Part shown: piece by piece, positions 5,738 to 13,525 of the stretch
How the letters are laid out: the number at the start of each line of letters is the position of its first letter
Numbering within the stretch: position 1 is the stretch's first letter
Source of the DNA: JAAYCI01 sp964370165
GTDB taxonomy: Bacteria > Bacillota > Clostridia > Oscillospirales > Ruminococcaceae
DNA length: 15,976 nucleotides
Assembly (NCBI GenBank): GCA_964370165.1
Contig: CAYJIG010000047.1
Coordinates: 1 to 15,976, forward strand
Reading direction: 5' to 3'
Position numbers and translations under genes: made by a program
Notes under the pieces: model-generated
Databases searched by the model: none
Told to the model about the DNA's origin: nothing
Seen by the model: the letters and a program-made list of their open reading frames with translations, nothing else

Positions 5738-7336
5738 TTGGTAAACAAAATTTTATCCACAATTTTAGGCTGTTTAGCCATTATTTTAGTACTGCTTTTA
5801 GGTGCTATTGTAATACTAAATAATATCGCATTTTTTGGTATTCCCATCACCATAGTGTTATGCGCGTGTATAGGAATCTTAGTGCTGATCACCATTTCCG
5901 TCATGGTGACCGGTATTTTAGACGTTGTCCGCAAACGTCGTTTTGACGAAGAACTGCTTAACGAGCATCTCATTGAACAAATGCTTAGCGGCGACGACCC
6001 AAAAACTTTCCGCACCGGAAAAACCGCCGCCATCAAAATCATCAAAAAAGACTCGCTTTCAAACAAAGGCGCTGCCGCACAAAAACGCAATAAAAAGCAG
6101 GCCGAATGGGCTATAAAGCAGGCCGCAGAGGAAAAAGAACGCCGCAAAAAAACAGAGGCAAGCACAGCTGATACACCCGGCGAAGTCGATCCCATTCTTT
6201 CCAGCGATGCTAGCACTGCACCACCTGCTGTTGATTCACCTGCTGTTGATTCACCCGCTGTTGATTCACCTGCTGTTGTTCCCGATTCTCAAGATGCAAA
6301 GGACAGCGTAAAACCCGTAGATAATACTCAAGATATTCCACTGCCGGAGCCTATATTGGGCAAGCCACTTCCAAAAACACAGGAAGATGCACCTGCGCAA
6401 GAAAGTGCAAGCGCACCGGCACAAGATAGCACGCCTTCACAAGAAGAAGCCCCGATAAAAGAAGAGCCACCGGCGCAAGAAGCTACACCGATACAAGAAC
6501 CTGCTTTGGCTCAAGCAAAAGCACCATTACAAAAGGGTATTCCGCTACAAAAAGATACAACCCCACAGCCGGTACCTACTGTATCGTCAACACAGCAAAT
6601 TCCCACCGGCGCATCCACCGAGCCCGCCACCCTTGATCCTGCACAGCGCAAAGCTCAAGCGGTTGCCAACGCACGTAAACAAGCCGAAGCTGTTGCCGCC
6701 GCGCGCAGACGAGCTGCACAGGCCGCCGCACGTACACAAGCTTTCGCACCCATTGATCCAAACAACTTACCCACCTTCAACACAAACGTCATCTCTCAAA
6801 TCCCTGAAATCGAAGAAAGCCAAGCCACTCCGCTTGTTTCTTCCGGCGCATTTGAGAGCATATGGGATAAAATGCAAGTCAGGCAATCTGCCGCACCGGA
6901 CCTTACACGTGGCACTCGCAGCGGCAGTGGCAGCCGTACCCTCAGCCAGACCGCCCGCATGCCTTATCAAACCGGACGCATCCCCACCAGACCCGGCATG
7001 CCTCGCCCGATTGGTCAAACAGGTTCTATCACGCAACCTATGAAAGGCCGTCCTTTAGATAAGACAAACCCCGGCACATCTTCTTTGGGTAACTCGGTTT
7101 CTCCTTCAAGTGCTAACTCAGGCAAAACTGATAGCTGGAACTACACTCCTGCAAAGTTGCCAAACGCATGGAAAAACAAAGACGAAAGCAAAAAAATCCC
7201 CGGCGACATGTCTTATGTAAGCACACATTCCATGCCTGCATTAAACGCAGATGGAACATTCAAAAATCCCGAAAAAGCGGCTGCGCATGAAGCCGAAAAA
7301 AATCCATCTTCATCCACCGATTCAAACAACGAATAA
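5738..7336 (+). CDS. Membrane-anchored, disordered Pro/Ala/Gln-rich repeat protein
   Basis: A 532-residue protein of unknown function. Start: GGGAG at 5725-5729 lies 8 nt before TTG 5738; the earlier in-frame TTG 5723 and GTG 5729 precede or overlap that site. Seen: two hydrophobic segments (about 6-30 and 33-60) forming a membrane hairpin, a juxtamembrane basic stretch (VRKRR), then roughly 450 residues of low-complexity sequence rich in P, A, Q, S, T, E and K. It includes three tandem AVDSP units, a longer degenerate P-x-Q-E-rich region (about 220-275) and a KQAEAVAAARRRAAQAAA helical patch (about 314-331). No enzymatic motif is visible. With both ends of the hairpin probably cytoplasmic, the tail would be a cytosolic tether or scaffold, by inference. 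It follows upp in the same direction and ends at a strong terminator. Confidence 0.75.
   Translation: MVNKILSTILGCLAIILVLLLGAIVILNNIAFFGIPITIVLCACIGILVLITISVMVTGILDVVRKRRFDEELLNEHLIEQMLSGDDPKTFRTGKTAAIKIIKKDSLSNKGAAAQKRNKKQAEWAIKQAAEEKERRKKTEASTADTPGEVDPILSSDASTAPPAVDSPAVDSPAVDSPAVVPDSQDAKDSVKPVDNTQDIPLPEPILGKPLPKTQEDAPAQESASAPAQDSTPSQEEAPIKEEPPAQEATPIQEPALAQAKAPLQKGIPLQKDTTPQPVPTVSSTQQIPTGASTEPATLDPAQRKAQAVANARKQAEAVAAARRRAAQAAARTQAFAPIDPNNLPTFNTNVISQIPEIEESQATPLVSSGAFESIWDKMQVRQSAAPDLTRGTRSGSGSRTLSQTARMPYQTGRIPTRPGMPRPIGQTGSITQPMKGRPLDKTNPGTSSLGNSVSPSSANSGKTDSWNYTPAKLPNAWKNKDESKKIPGDMSYVSTHSMPALNADGTFKNPEKAAAHEAEKNPSSSTDSNNE
6227..6278 (+). repeat. 15-bp in-frame tandem repeat (AVDSP)
   Basis: Three consecutive copies of GCTGTTGATTCACC(T/C) at 6227, 6242 and 6257, then a truncated fourth copy diverging after GCTGTTG. 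The unit length is a multiple of three, so slippage would change the protein by whole AVDSP units without a frameshift. Confidence 0.9.
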
Positions 7337-7351
7337 TTTTAAGTTTAAGTA

Positions 7352-7387
7352 AAAAACCTCGATGAAATTCGAGGTTTTTCTTTTTTT
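7352..7387 (+). terminator. Rho-independent terminator after the repeat protein
   Basis: An 11-bp stem (AAAAACCTCGA at 7352-7362, TCGAGGTTTTT at 7369-7379), a 6-nt loop, and a continuing T-rich tail to 7387. A strong canonical terminator closing the tsaE-to-repeat-protein unit. Confidence 0.92.
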
Positions 7388-7436
7388 GTAAACTTTGTGA
7401 TATTTTTGCAAAAAGCTGAATATCACCATGCTCATA

Positions 7437-7466
7437 TTGCTTTTAATGCATATTGTGTGGTATTAT
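7437..7466 (+). promoter_or_regulatory. Promoter of the SCP2/EAL/UPF0303 operon
   Basis: TTGCTT (7437-7442), an 18-bp spacer ending in TGG (extended -10), then TATTAT (7461-7466). It implies a leader of about 85 nt, AT-rich; no c-di-GMP riboswitch core is recognisable in it. Confidence 0.6.
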
Positions 7467-7558
7467 TACTATATAGATTCAATTTTTACTTTTTTTGCAA
7501 TCAAAAATTTTATCATTCATATTTTATACATACTTACATGTGAAAGGATACCAAACCC

Positions 7559-7882
7559 ATGACATACGAAGAAATTTTCACCAACGTGAAAAACGCTGTG
7601 AAAGATGCAGACCTTAGTAATATCAATGAACGCTTGGTTTATCAGTTCACCATAACCGGTGAAGGCGAGGGAAAGTTTTATGCCGAGATCGATAACGGCA
7701 CTTTAAAGCTTGAGCCTTATGATTATGTTGGTTGCGATTCTGAATTTGTGGCCGATTCCGACACTTTGTTAAAACTTTTAAACGGCAAATTAAACCCCAT
7801 GCTGGCGTTTACGCTTGGGAAACTAAAAGTTCACGGCAACATCGAAAAAGCCTTGAAACTAAAAGACATACTTGGCGGTTAG
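7559..7882 (+). CDS. SCP2 sterol-binding-domain protein
   Basis: A 107-residue single-domain protein of the SCP-2 fold, a small cytoplasmic hydrophobic-ligand carrier domain. Seen: ERLVYQFTITGEGEGKFYAEI followed by a beta strand, VADSDTLLKLLNGKLNPMLAFTLGKLKVHGNIEKALKL in the second half; the pattern L-L-x-G-K-L-x-P-x-x-A-F-x-x-G-K-L-K-V-x-G-x-x-x-x-A matches the family well. An AAAGGA site sits 10 nt before the ATG. It is the first gene after a promoter and lies 78 nt before the EAL-domain gene. In bacteria the natural ligand of such stand-alone domains is generally unknown, and none can be read from the sequence. Confidence is high for the fold and low for the role. Confidence 0.88.
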   Translation: MTYEEIFTNVKNAVKDADLSNINERLVYQFTITGEGEGKFYAEIDNGTLKLEPYDYVGCDSEFVADSDTLLKLLNGKLNPMLAFTLGKLKVHGNIEKALKLKDILGG

Positions 7883-7960
7883 TCATATCACTTAACCATA
7901 GTTTTCCTGTAAAATTACGCGAAACAGGTTTTGATGATTTCATACCCCTTGGAGATATTC

Positions 7961-10192
7961 ATGAAGCACAAATTCTTTAAAAGCTTAAACAATATACTGA
8001 TATGCGTTATTATATTGTTTTTAGTTCTATCTCTTTTTCTGGTTGGATTATTCAATCGGCTTGTTGACGATCAGCTTTATTATGCTATCGATAACGAGCT
8101 TGACAATATGATATCACAGCAAAAACTCACCATCTCTACTTCTAACGCAAACAATCTCAATAACATCAAGCTGCTTGCCAACACCATAACAAAAGAACAT
8201 CTCATCGATGATAACATGCAGGAATATTTAAAGTCTCAGTCTGATTACGTCATGATCCACGACATATATTTTATAGGCTTGGATGGTATTGGTGTGTCTG
8301 CAACCAGCACTTCCATAGATTTTTCAAGCAACCCTACGTTTTTAAAGGCCGTGTCCACCAAGGCGCCTGCTTCTTTCCCAAGCGAGGACTCCCAGCTGGA
8401 CAATGGCGTGATGAATTTAGCCGTTCCTGTAATCATAGATGATGAGCTACAGGGCGTTTTGATGGGCACTAATTATGTCAATTCTGTTTTTGATCAGATT
8501 AGCGCAAGCCTTGATGACACAGGCTATGTTATTATTTTAAACAATAAGGGTGACGCGGTTGTCAGCTCATCCGAAGACTACATTCCATTCCAGGCGCTAA
8601 CCGGCCCGGATATCGAGTATATTAACGATACATCGTTCGAATCCATCCAGCCACAGCTTGAACTCGGAAAAAATTGTCGTCTACATTTTATCATAAATGA
8701 TGTTACCATGATTGCCATAATTACTCCACTGGATTTTGGCGACTTGATTCTGGGCGTGGTGGTTGAAGAAGAAAAAATGCAAGCAGGCATGCGCAATATC
8801 GCCGATATCATGGCATATGTCAGCATCAGCATCGCTGTATTTTTCACCGCTTTAGCGCTATATATATTCATTTCCAAACGGAACACTATACGCAAAATTG
8901 AGCAGGCCGCCTACTACGACAATCTTACCGGTCTACCCAATTTATCTAAGCTAAAACGTGATATGACGACTATTTTGAAAAATAATCCCACAAAAAAATA
9001 CGCCATCATCAAAACAGACGTGGCAAACTTCAAGTCTATAAATGAAATGCACGGCTATGAGATCGGAAACAGAGTTTTGTGTGCATTCAAGCAAATCAGC
9101 GACATGGTACCCGAAAAAACATTGCTTATTGCACGTACCGGCATGGATGAGTTTATTTTCTTTGCAGGCAACAATTTCCTTGAAAATCTCGACGCTTCCA
9201 CGTCATTTTATGAGTCGCATTTCAAGCAAATTATCCCCGAGCTTGCAAACCATCATTTGTCGTTTAGATATGGCCGATACTTCATTCCGCTCGGTGAAAG
9301 TGATGTGGATGACATTTTCACTAAAGTCAGCCTTGCACACACCATGTCAAAAGAGAAAAAAGAGTGTGTCATTTGGGACTATGACGACCACTATAAGCAG
9401 CAAGTACTGCTAACCACAACCATCATAAACAAAATGAACAGCGCGCTTGCTGACAATGAATTTCATGCATTTTTACAGCCGAAATTCAACGTCATTACCG
9501 GCAACATAGTCGGTGCCGAGGCCTTAGTTCGCTGGATTGAGGCTGATGGTAAAATGATATTCCCCGGCGACTTCATTCCTGTTTTCGAAAAAAACGGGTT
9601 TATTGTCCAGATAGATTATTTCGTGCTAGACAGTGTGTGCAAGCTACTGAAAAACTGGATAGACAGCGGCCACACACCCGTTCCTATATCCGTCAATTTT
9701 TCGCGTCTTCATTTGGCAAACTTCCAGTTTGTTGAAAATATCATCGCCATTGTCGACAAATATCGTCTTCCACACAACTTGATTGATATAGAAATCACCG
9801 AAACTGTGGCTATTGAAAACAACTCAGCGCTGAAAACTGTCATTGAAGACTTGCACGTCGCCGGTTTCCCCATATCAATGGACGATTTCGGTGCCGGGTA
9901 TTCCTCGCTTGGTTCTTTGCGCGAGTTTGAAATTGACACGCTGAAGCTTGATAGAAGCTTTGTCACTTTCATACAAGACAACGATCGCGGCGAGCTTGTT
10001 ATCGACGGTGTGGTGAAGCTGGCAAAAAGCCTTAAAATGGATATCATTGCCGAGGGTGTCGAAGACAAAGTACAAATAGACTTCTTGAAGTCTGTTGGTT
10101 GTAATGTAGTACAAGGTTATTATTATGCAAAGCCTATGCCCAGCACAGAGTTTGAGAAAAAATATATTAAAGGGGACTTTTATGGACATTAA
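7961..10192 (+). CDS. Membrane dCache-like sensor, degenerate GGDEF, intact EAL
   Basis: A 743-residue signalling protein predicted to hydrolyse c-di-GMP. Layout: TM1 at about 8-31, an extracytoplasmic region of about 240 residues with a dCache-like pattern (MIHDIYFIGLDGIGVS, then NLAVPVIIDDELQGVL and YVIILNNKGDAVVSS), TM2 at about 281-304, a GGDEF-type domain and an EAL domain. The GGDEF site reads GMDEF (394-398), nearby metal and substrate positions are altered (DVANFK, NEMHGYEIGN) and no RxxD I-site is seen, so cyclase activity is unlikely. EAL residues are intact: E520 of EALVRW, N579, EITE (611-614), DDFGAGYSSL from 641, K662, E698 of AEGVE, Q718. Start: GGAG lies 6 nt before ATG 7961; upstream in-frame starts at 7931/7934 are poorer. 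The 3' end overlaps the UPF0303 gene by 11 nt. A c-di-GMP phosphodiesterase, possibly gated by GTP at the degenerate domain (inference). Confidence 0.93.
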   Translation: MKHKFFKSLNNILICVIILFLVLSLFLVGLFNRLVDDQLYYAIDNELDNMISQQKLTISTSNANNLNNIKLLANTITKEHLIDDNMQEYLKSQSDYVMIHDIYFIGLDGIGVSATSTSIDFSSNPTFLKAVSTKAPASFPSEDSQLDNGVMNLAVPVIIDDELQGVLMGTNYVNSVFDQISASLDDTGYVIILNNKGDAVVSSSEDYIPFQALTGPDIEYINDTSFESIQPQLELGKNCRLHFIINDVTMIAIITPLDFGDLILGVVVEEEKMQAGMRNIADIMAYVSISIAVFFTALALYIFISKRNTIRKIEQAAYYDNLTGLPNLSKLKRDMTTILKNNPTKKYAIIKTDVANFKSINEMHGYEIGNRVLCAFKQISDMVPEKTLLIARTGMDEFIFFAGNNFLENLDASTSFYESHFKQIIPELANHHLSFRYGRYFIPLGESDVDDIFTKVSLAHTMSKEKKECVIWDYDDHYKQQVLLTTTIINKMNSALADNEFHAFLQPKFNVITGNIVGAEALVRWIEADGKMIFPGDFIPVFEKNGFIVQIDYFVLDSVCKLLKNWIDSGHTPVPISVNFSRLHLANFQFVENIIAIVDKYRLPHNLIDIEITETVAIENNSALKTVIEDLHVAGFPISMDDFGAGYSSLGSLREFEIDTLKLDRSFVTFIQDNDRGELVIDGVVKLAKSLKMDIIAEGVEDKVQIDFLKSVGCNVVQGYYYAKPMPSTEFEKKYIKGDFYGH

Positions 10193-10682
10193 TACTGCTG
10201 TAGAAATCGGAACCACCCAGGAAGAGCTTCTTATTTTTAATCAGTTCACAAACGAAGATGCGTTCGATCTTGGCAACTTGATAGTAAAACACGGCAGGGA
10301 GCAAAACCTACCTATAGCTGTATCTATCAGGCTTTCAAACGGGTATGTTGTTTATCAGCACGGCCTTACAGGCTCACACCTCGGCAATCAAAACTGGATG
10401 AGACGAAAGCAAAACACTGTAAACATGTTTGCTAAGAGCAGTCTTTTGGCATATTTAACAGCTATTAAAGACAACGAGCCGCTTGAAGATTGGGGCCTTT
10501 CAAAAGAAGACTATGTCCTTTGCGGCGGCGGTTTTCCCGTGCGTGTCAAAAACTGCGGCATAGTCGCTTGCGCCACTGTTTCGGGCTTGCCACATTATCA
10601 AGACCACAGCTTTTTAGTCGGGTGCATCTCTGAATACCTAAATGTTTCAAACGTCCCTGAAATAATCGATGTGAAAATATAA
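10182..10682 (+). CDS. UPF0303 / heme-degrading-domain (HbpS-like) protein
   Basis: A 166-residue cytoplasmic-looking protein of the DUF336/UPF0303 group, related in fold to HbpS and GlcG, some of which bind heme. Seen: FNQFTNEDAFDLGNLIV (19-35), PIAVSIRLSNGYVVYQH (44-60), GNQNWMRRKQNTVNMFAKSS (68-87) and the glycine-rich GGGFPVRVKNCGIVACATVSGLPHYQDHSFLV (115-146), the strongest family block. No signal peptide is present, unlike secreted HbpS. AAAGGGGA at 10169-10176 lies 5 nt before ATG 10182, inside the tail of the phosphodiesterase gene; the 11-nt overlap argues for coupled translation. Enzymatic or heme-binding activity is inferred from family naming only. A signalling partnership with the upstream EAL protein is plausible but unproven. 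Confidence 0.85.
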   Translation: MDINTAVEIGTTQEELLIFNQFTNEDAFDLGNLIVKHGREQNLPIAVSIRLSNGYVVYQHGLTGSHLGNQNWMRRKQNTVNMFAKSSLLAYLTAIKDNEPLEDWGLSKEDYVLCGGGFPVRVKNCGIVACATVSGLPHYQDHSFLVGCISEYLNVSNVPEIIDVKI

Positions 10683-10698
10683 TATACCTTATGTAAAT

Positions 10699-10732
10699 AA
10701 AACCCCTCAGCATATTATTGCCGAGGGGTTTT
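10699..10732. terminator. Bidirectional terminator between convergent operons
   Basis: AAAACCCCTC (10699-10708) pairs with GAGGGGTTTT (10723-10732) as a 10-bp GC-cored stem, with a mismatch and a GC/GC inner extension. It sits between the plus-strand UPF0303 gene and the minus-strand macrodomain gene and has T runs on both strands, though the T-tracts are short. Confidence 0.85.
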
Positions 10733-10768
10733 ATCATTAAAGAAAGCAAATCGTCATTTATTTGTTTT

Positions 10769-11551
10769 CTAGCTTTCAAGAAGCCTGCGATATATCTCAA
10801 GATCTTTATCCGTAAATACGTTAAACACCACTTTTTCTATTGCGTCATTCGTTTTCAGAAATTCTGATACGGTTTTCACTGCAATCTCGGCCGCTTCTTT
10901 TTGCGGAAAACTAAACACACCTGTTGATATACAGCAAAAAACAATAGACTTTATGTTGTTTTTCAGTGCCACTTCAAGGCAAGATCTGTAACAATCGGCC
11001 AAAAGCTCTTTATCTTTTTGTTTCAACCGCCCCGAAATAATCGGCCCAACTGTATGCAAAACATACTTTGCGGGCAGGTTGTATCCTGGCGTGATTTTTG
11101 CGCCGCCTGTTTTCTCCTCGCATCCTTGCTCTTTCATCAGTGCGCTACACGCCAGCCTAAGCTGCACGCCGGAAAGCGTATGGATAATGTTATCTATACA
11201 CGAATGTACCGGCTGAAAACATCCCAGCATCGCCGAATTAGCCGCATTCACAATGGCGTCTGCTTTCAGCGTGGTGATGTCACCCTGCCATAAGCAAATT
11301 TTCTCGTTATACTTTGTGGCGGGCAATCTGTCCACATCCACCACACCACGATTTTCTATCTCGGCTTTCAAGTACTCATCCTGAACACTTAAAAATTCGT
11401 CACTTATCGGGTTTGCCTGCCGCACGTTAAACAAAGCCCTCAATAAATCTTTTTGTTCTGCCTCGGCACTCGGCACAACCACATCTGCATATACCGAGTT
11501 TTCAGAAAGTAAATACTCTATCAAATAAATACGTTTTTCTTCTTGTGTCAC
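10769..11551 (-). CDS. Zn-macrodomain protein-ADP-ribose hydrolase
   Basis: A 260-residue macrodomain enzyme expected to remove ADP-ribose from proteins. Seen: a helical N-terminal extension of about 80 residues, typical of the zinc-containing subgroup; then LWQGDITTLKADAIVNAAN (87-105); the zinc motif C111-x4-H116-x-C118 in LGCFQPVHSCIDNIIH; a GGAKITPGYNLPAKYVLHTVGP block (149-170); and the ADP-ribose phosphate loop ISTGVFSFP (208-216). Characterised relatives in staphylococci and streptococci sit beside a SirTM sirtuin and lipoylation genes and reverse that modification; none of those is in this window. Here it is last in a minus-strand run after an antiporter and a GNAT gene. Start: AAAGGAGGG at 11558-11566 is 6 nt before GTG 11551; an ATG at 11575 lies upstream of the ribosome site. 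Confidence 0.92.
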   Translation of the reverse strand: MTQEEKRIYLIEYLLSENSVYADVVVPSAEAEQKDLLRALFNVRQANPISDEFLSVQDEYLKAEIENRGVVDVDRLPATKYNEKICLWQGDITTLKADAIVNAANSAMLGCFQPVHSCIDNIIHTLSGVQLRLACSALMKEQGCEEKTGGAKITPGYNLPAKYVLHTVGPIISGRLKQKDKELLADCYRSCLEVALKNNIKSIVFCCISTGVFSFPQKEAAEIAVKTVSEFLKTNDAIEKVVFNVFTDKDLEIYRRLLES

Positions 11552-11557
11552 GCCGAG

Positions 11558-11566
11558 CCCTCCTTT
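11558..11566 (-). promoter_or_regulatory. Strong ribosome binding site of the macrodomain gene
   Basis: On the minus strand AAAGGAGGG, 6 nt before GTG 11551, lying in the 20-nt gap after the GNAT stop codon. It decides for the GTG over the ATG at 11575. Confidence 0.75.
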
Positions 11567-11571
11567 GTGCA

Positions 11572-12054
11572 TCAAAGCTCCAGCTTCATGTAAATTGTGT
11601 CATTTATTGGGTTGTCATTATACGCCTCAATCTCATAAAACCCATGTTTTTTATATAGTTTCACAGCACTTTTCAATATCGGCACCGTGTCAAGCACCAT
11701 GCTTTTATACCCCATTTTTCTTGCTTCATCAATAGCTTTTTCCACAAGTTTGCTTCCTATTCCCTGTTGTGTGAATTGTTCTCTCACATACATCCTTTTC
11801 ATCTCACATATGCTATCATCCATCTTCTTGAACGCGACACATGCGGCAAGGCTTGAGCCTTTATAAGCAACATACAACCCACCATACGGCGGAGCATATA
11901 GCTCTAAAAGCTTTTCCAGTTCTTCGTCGTAGTTCTGATTTTTCAGACATGCAATAAACCGCCTGTCTAGCTTCATCAGCATGTCTGTATACTCTGAAAA
12001 CAGTGTTTTCACATCTCTGAGTACATCATATGCCGGTTTTATTTCAACGCTCAT
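11572..12054 (-). CDS. GNAT-family N-acetyltransferase
   Basis: A 160-residue acetyl-CoA-dependent acyltransferase of the GNAT fold; substrate unknown. Seen: GGLYVAYKGSSLAACVAFKKMDDSICEMKRMYVREQF (58-94), the beta4 region before motif A; the acetyl-CoA pyrophosphate loop QQGIGSKL (96-103); and the motif B region LDTVPILKSAVKLYKKHGFYEIEAY (121-145), where the LYKKHGF signature is typical. The ribosome site before ATG 12054 is weak (TAGGTATGGGA on the minus strand). It lies 26 nt after the antiporter stop and 20 nt before the macrodomain GTG, so the three are probably one transcript. Linkage to an ADP-ribosyl hydrolase suggests protein-modification turnover, but many GNATs act on small molecules, so this is only a guess. 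Confidence 0.9.
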   Translation of the reverse strand: MSVEIKPAYDVLRDVKTLFSEYTDMLMKLDRRFIACLKNQNYDEELEKLLELYAPPYGGLYVAYKGSSLAACVAFKKMDDSICEMKRMYVREQFTQQGIGSKLVEKAIDEARKMGYKSMVLDTVPILKSAVKLYKKHGFYEIEAYNDNPINDTIYMKLEL

Positions 12055-12080
12055 TTCCCATACCTATTTCATTTATCAAG

Positions 12081-13325
12081 TTAGTTTACTTTTTGGGGTT
12101 TTTCAATCTCGCCGGCAAGCTCAAAGCCTTTTTTCGCCAGCACCACCGCCACTATTTCGTTTATCACGGCCGCCGCCGCGATGGTTCCTTTCACAATAAC
12201 CGCAGACGGCTCATCAAATGTGTTCAGCGAGCTTATGGCTAGGCCCGAAAAAAGCAGCGATACCCCTGAATGCGGAAGCAAGGTAAGCCCCAAATATTTT
12301 TTCACATTATCGGATGCACCCGAAACTTTAGCGCCCAAATAAGTAAAGAAATATTTACCCAGTCCACGGGATAGTATATATACAAATGTCAATATACCTG
12401 CATTGTATATCAAATGATAATCAAGCGGTGCAGCCGTGTTAGTAATCATCAACATCAGTGAGAAAGAAACTATCGGGATACATGCCCGGTATATATGATT
12501 TATCACTTCTTCGCCGGCTATGTTTGTCAGGGTGGTAAACAGCGCCAAGCCCACCATCATATAGTTCATGGATGGCTGTGGCAACACATAGTTGTCCACC
12601 ACATACGTAATACCGTATGCCGATAAAATCACAATAATAGTCAACGCACGGTATGCCGCTTTTGAATATCCCGGCTTGTATATTTTACTTGTAACAAATC
12701 CCATGCCAATACCCATCACTATGGGCAAGCCGATGTTCATTGCCACGGCCAGTATCGGAGAAACAGATGCGCTTGTGCCCATAGATGCCACAAATGCATT
12801 AACCGAGAAAAATACAATGATTGCAACCACATCATCTAAAATAGCTATCGGTACGATAGATTTTGTCAGCTCACCTTTTGTTTTGAACTCATTCACAATA
12901 GAAAACACCGGCGCAGGTGCCGTTGCCAACGCCACTGCACCGAAAATCAATGCCACATAATACGGAACACCCATGAAATAAAACACAACCCCAAATAAAA
13001 GCGCCACTATTGCAAATGTGCCCAACGATTCAAATATCGTGATGGTCATCAGCTGTTTTCCGTAAGATTTTATGTTTTTAAACACCAGCTCTTTTGCCAG
13101 CATCAAACCCATAGTGAGCTCGAAAATTTGTAATAATACATGATACCATCCGCTGTTTATCACGTCATACGACAGCACATTAAGCGCATACGGACCCATC
13201 ACCATTCCAGCCAACAGAAACCCTAATATTGCAGGCATCTTAATCTTAGTAAGAAGCTTGCCGAATACCATTGCTACTATTATCGTCGCCGCCAGCCTTG
13301 CAATTAAAATTAATACATCTACCAT
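12081..13325 (-). CDS. CPA2-type cation:proton antiporter
   Basis: A 414-residue polytopic membrane protein of the Na+/H+ or K+/H+ exchanger superfamily (CPA2, KefB/GerN/NapA-like). Seen: 11-13 hydrophobic segments; an N-terminal MPAILGFLLAGMVMGP block (30-45); ALATAPAPVFSIVNEF (132-147), the unwound helix region; the ion-binding aspartate pair ILDDVVAI with D164-D165 (162-169), as in electrogenic two-Asp exchangers; and LLPHSGVSLLFSGLA (349-363). It lacks the C-terminal TrkA-N (RCK) domain of Kef channels, so direct nucleotide gating is not encoded here. GGGAG at 13333-13337 lies 7 nt before the ATG. It is the first gene of the run that continues with GNAT and macrodomain genes. The transported ion cannot be decided from sequence. 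Confidence 0.93.
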   Translation of the reverse strand: MVDVLILIARLAATIIVAMVFGKLLTKIKMPAILGFLLAGMVMGPYALNVLSYDVINSGWYHVLLQIFELTMGLMLAKELVFKNIKSYGKQLMTITIFESLGTFAIVALLFGVVFYFMGVPYYVALIFGAVALATAPAPVFSIVNEFKTKGELTKSIVPIAILDDVVAIIVFFSVNAFVASMGTSASVSPILAVAMNIGLPIVMGIGMGFVTSKIYKPGYSKAAYRALTIIVILSAYGITYVVDNYVLPQPSMNYMMVGLALFTTLTNIAGEEVINHIYRACIPIVSFSLMLMITNTAAPLDYHLIYNAGILTFVYILSRGLGKYFFTYLGAKVSGASDNVKKYLGLTLLPHSGVSLLFSGLAISSLNTFDEPSAVIVKGTIAAAAVINEIVAVVLAKKGFELAGEIEKPQKVN

Positions 13326-13375
13326 TCGGTTTCTCCCAAAAGTTTATCCGCTGCATTTTTAATCATACATTTTGT

Positions 13376-13404
13376 ATACTACCACATATCGCATTTCATC
13401 TCAA
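13376..13404 (-). promoter_or_regulatory. Promoter of the antiporter-GNAT-macrodomain run
   Basis: On the minus strand TTGAGA (13399-13404, five of six consensus bases), a 17-bp spacer ending in TGG (extended -10), then TAGTAT (13376-13381). Confidence 0.65.
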
Positions 13405-13452
13405 CAAAACAGCAGTAAGTTTCACTATTTACACTTACTTTCAAGCCTACCC

Positions 13453-13481
13453 TTGAAAATGCACACCGCTAGTTATATAAT
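13453..13481 (+). promoter_or_regulatory. Sigma-A promoter of the isomerase-like gene
   Basis: TTGAAA (13453-13458), exactly 17 bp, then a perfect TATAAT (13476-13481); one of the best promoters in the window. The leader to the ATG is only about 38 nt, leaving little room for attenuation. Confidence 0.82.
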
Positions 13482-13525
13482 TAATATGTATGTGCACTAT
13501 TTATTCATTATCCTTGGAGGAATTT

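Noticed and set aside
6576..7043. Open frames in other phases within the repeat protein gene
   Set aside because: They are by-products of the low-complexity GC-rich codons, lack ribosome sites and show no family motifs.
7380..7558. c-di-GMP riboswitch in the leader of the SCP2/EAL operon
   Set aside because: I looked for the GEMM-type core and found none; the region is AT-rich with only a promoter recognisable.
7906..7932. CCTGT/ACAGG hairpin with a short T run between the SCP2 and EAL genes
   Set aside because: A 5-bp stem with a 13-nt loop is too weak to call as a terminator, so operon continuity is kept.
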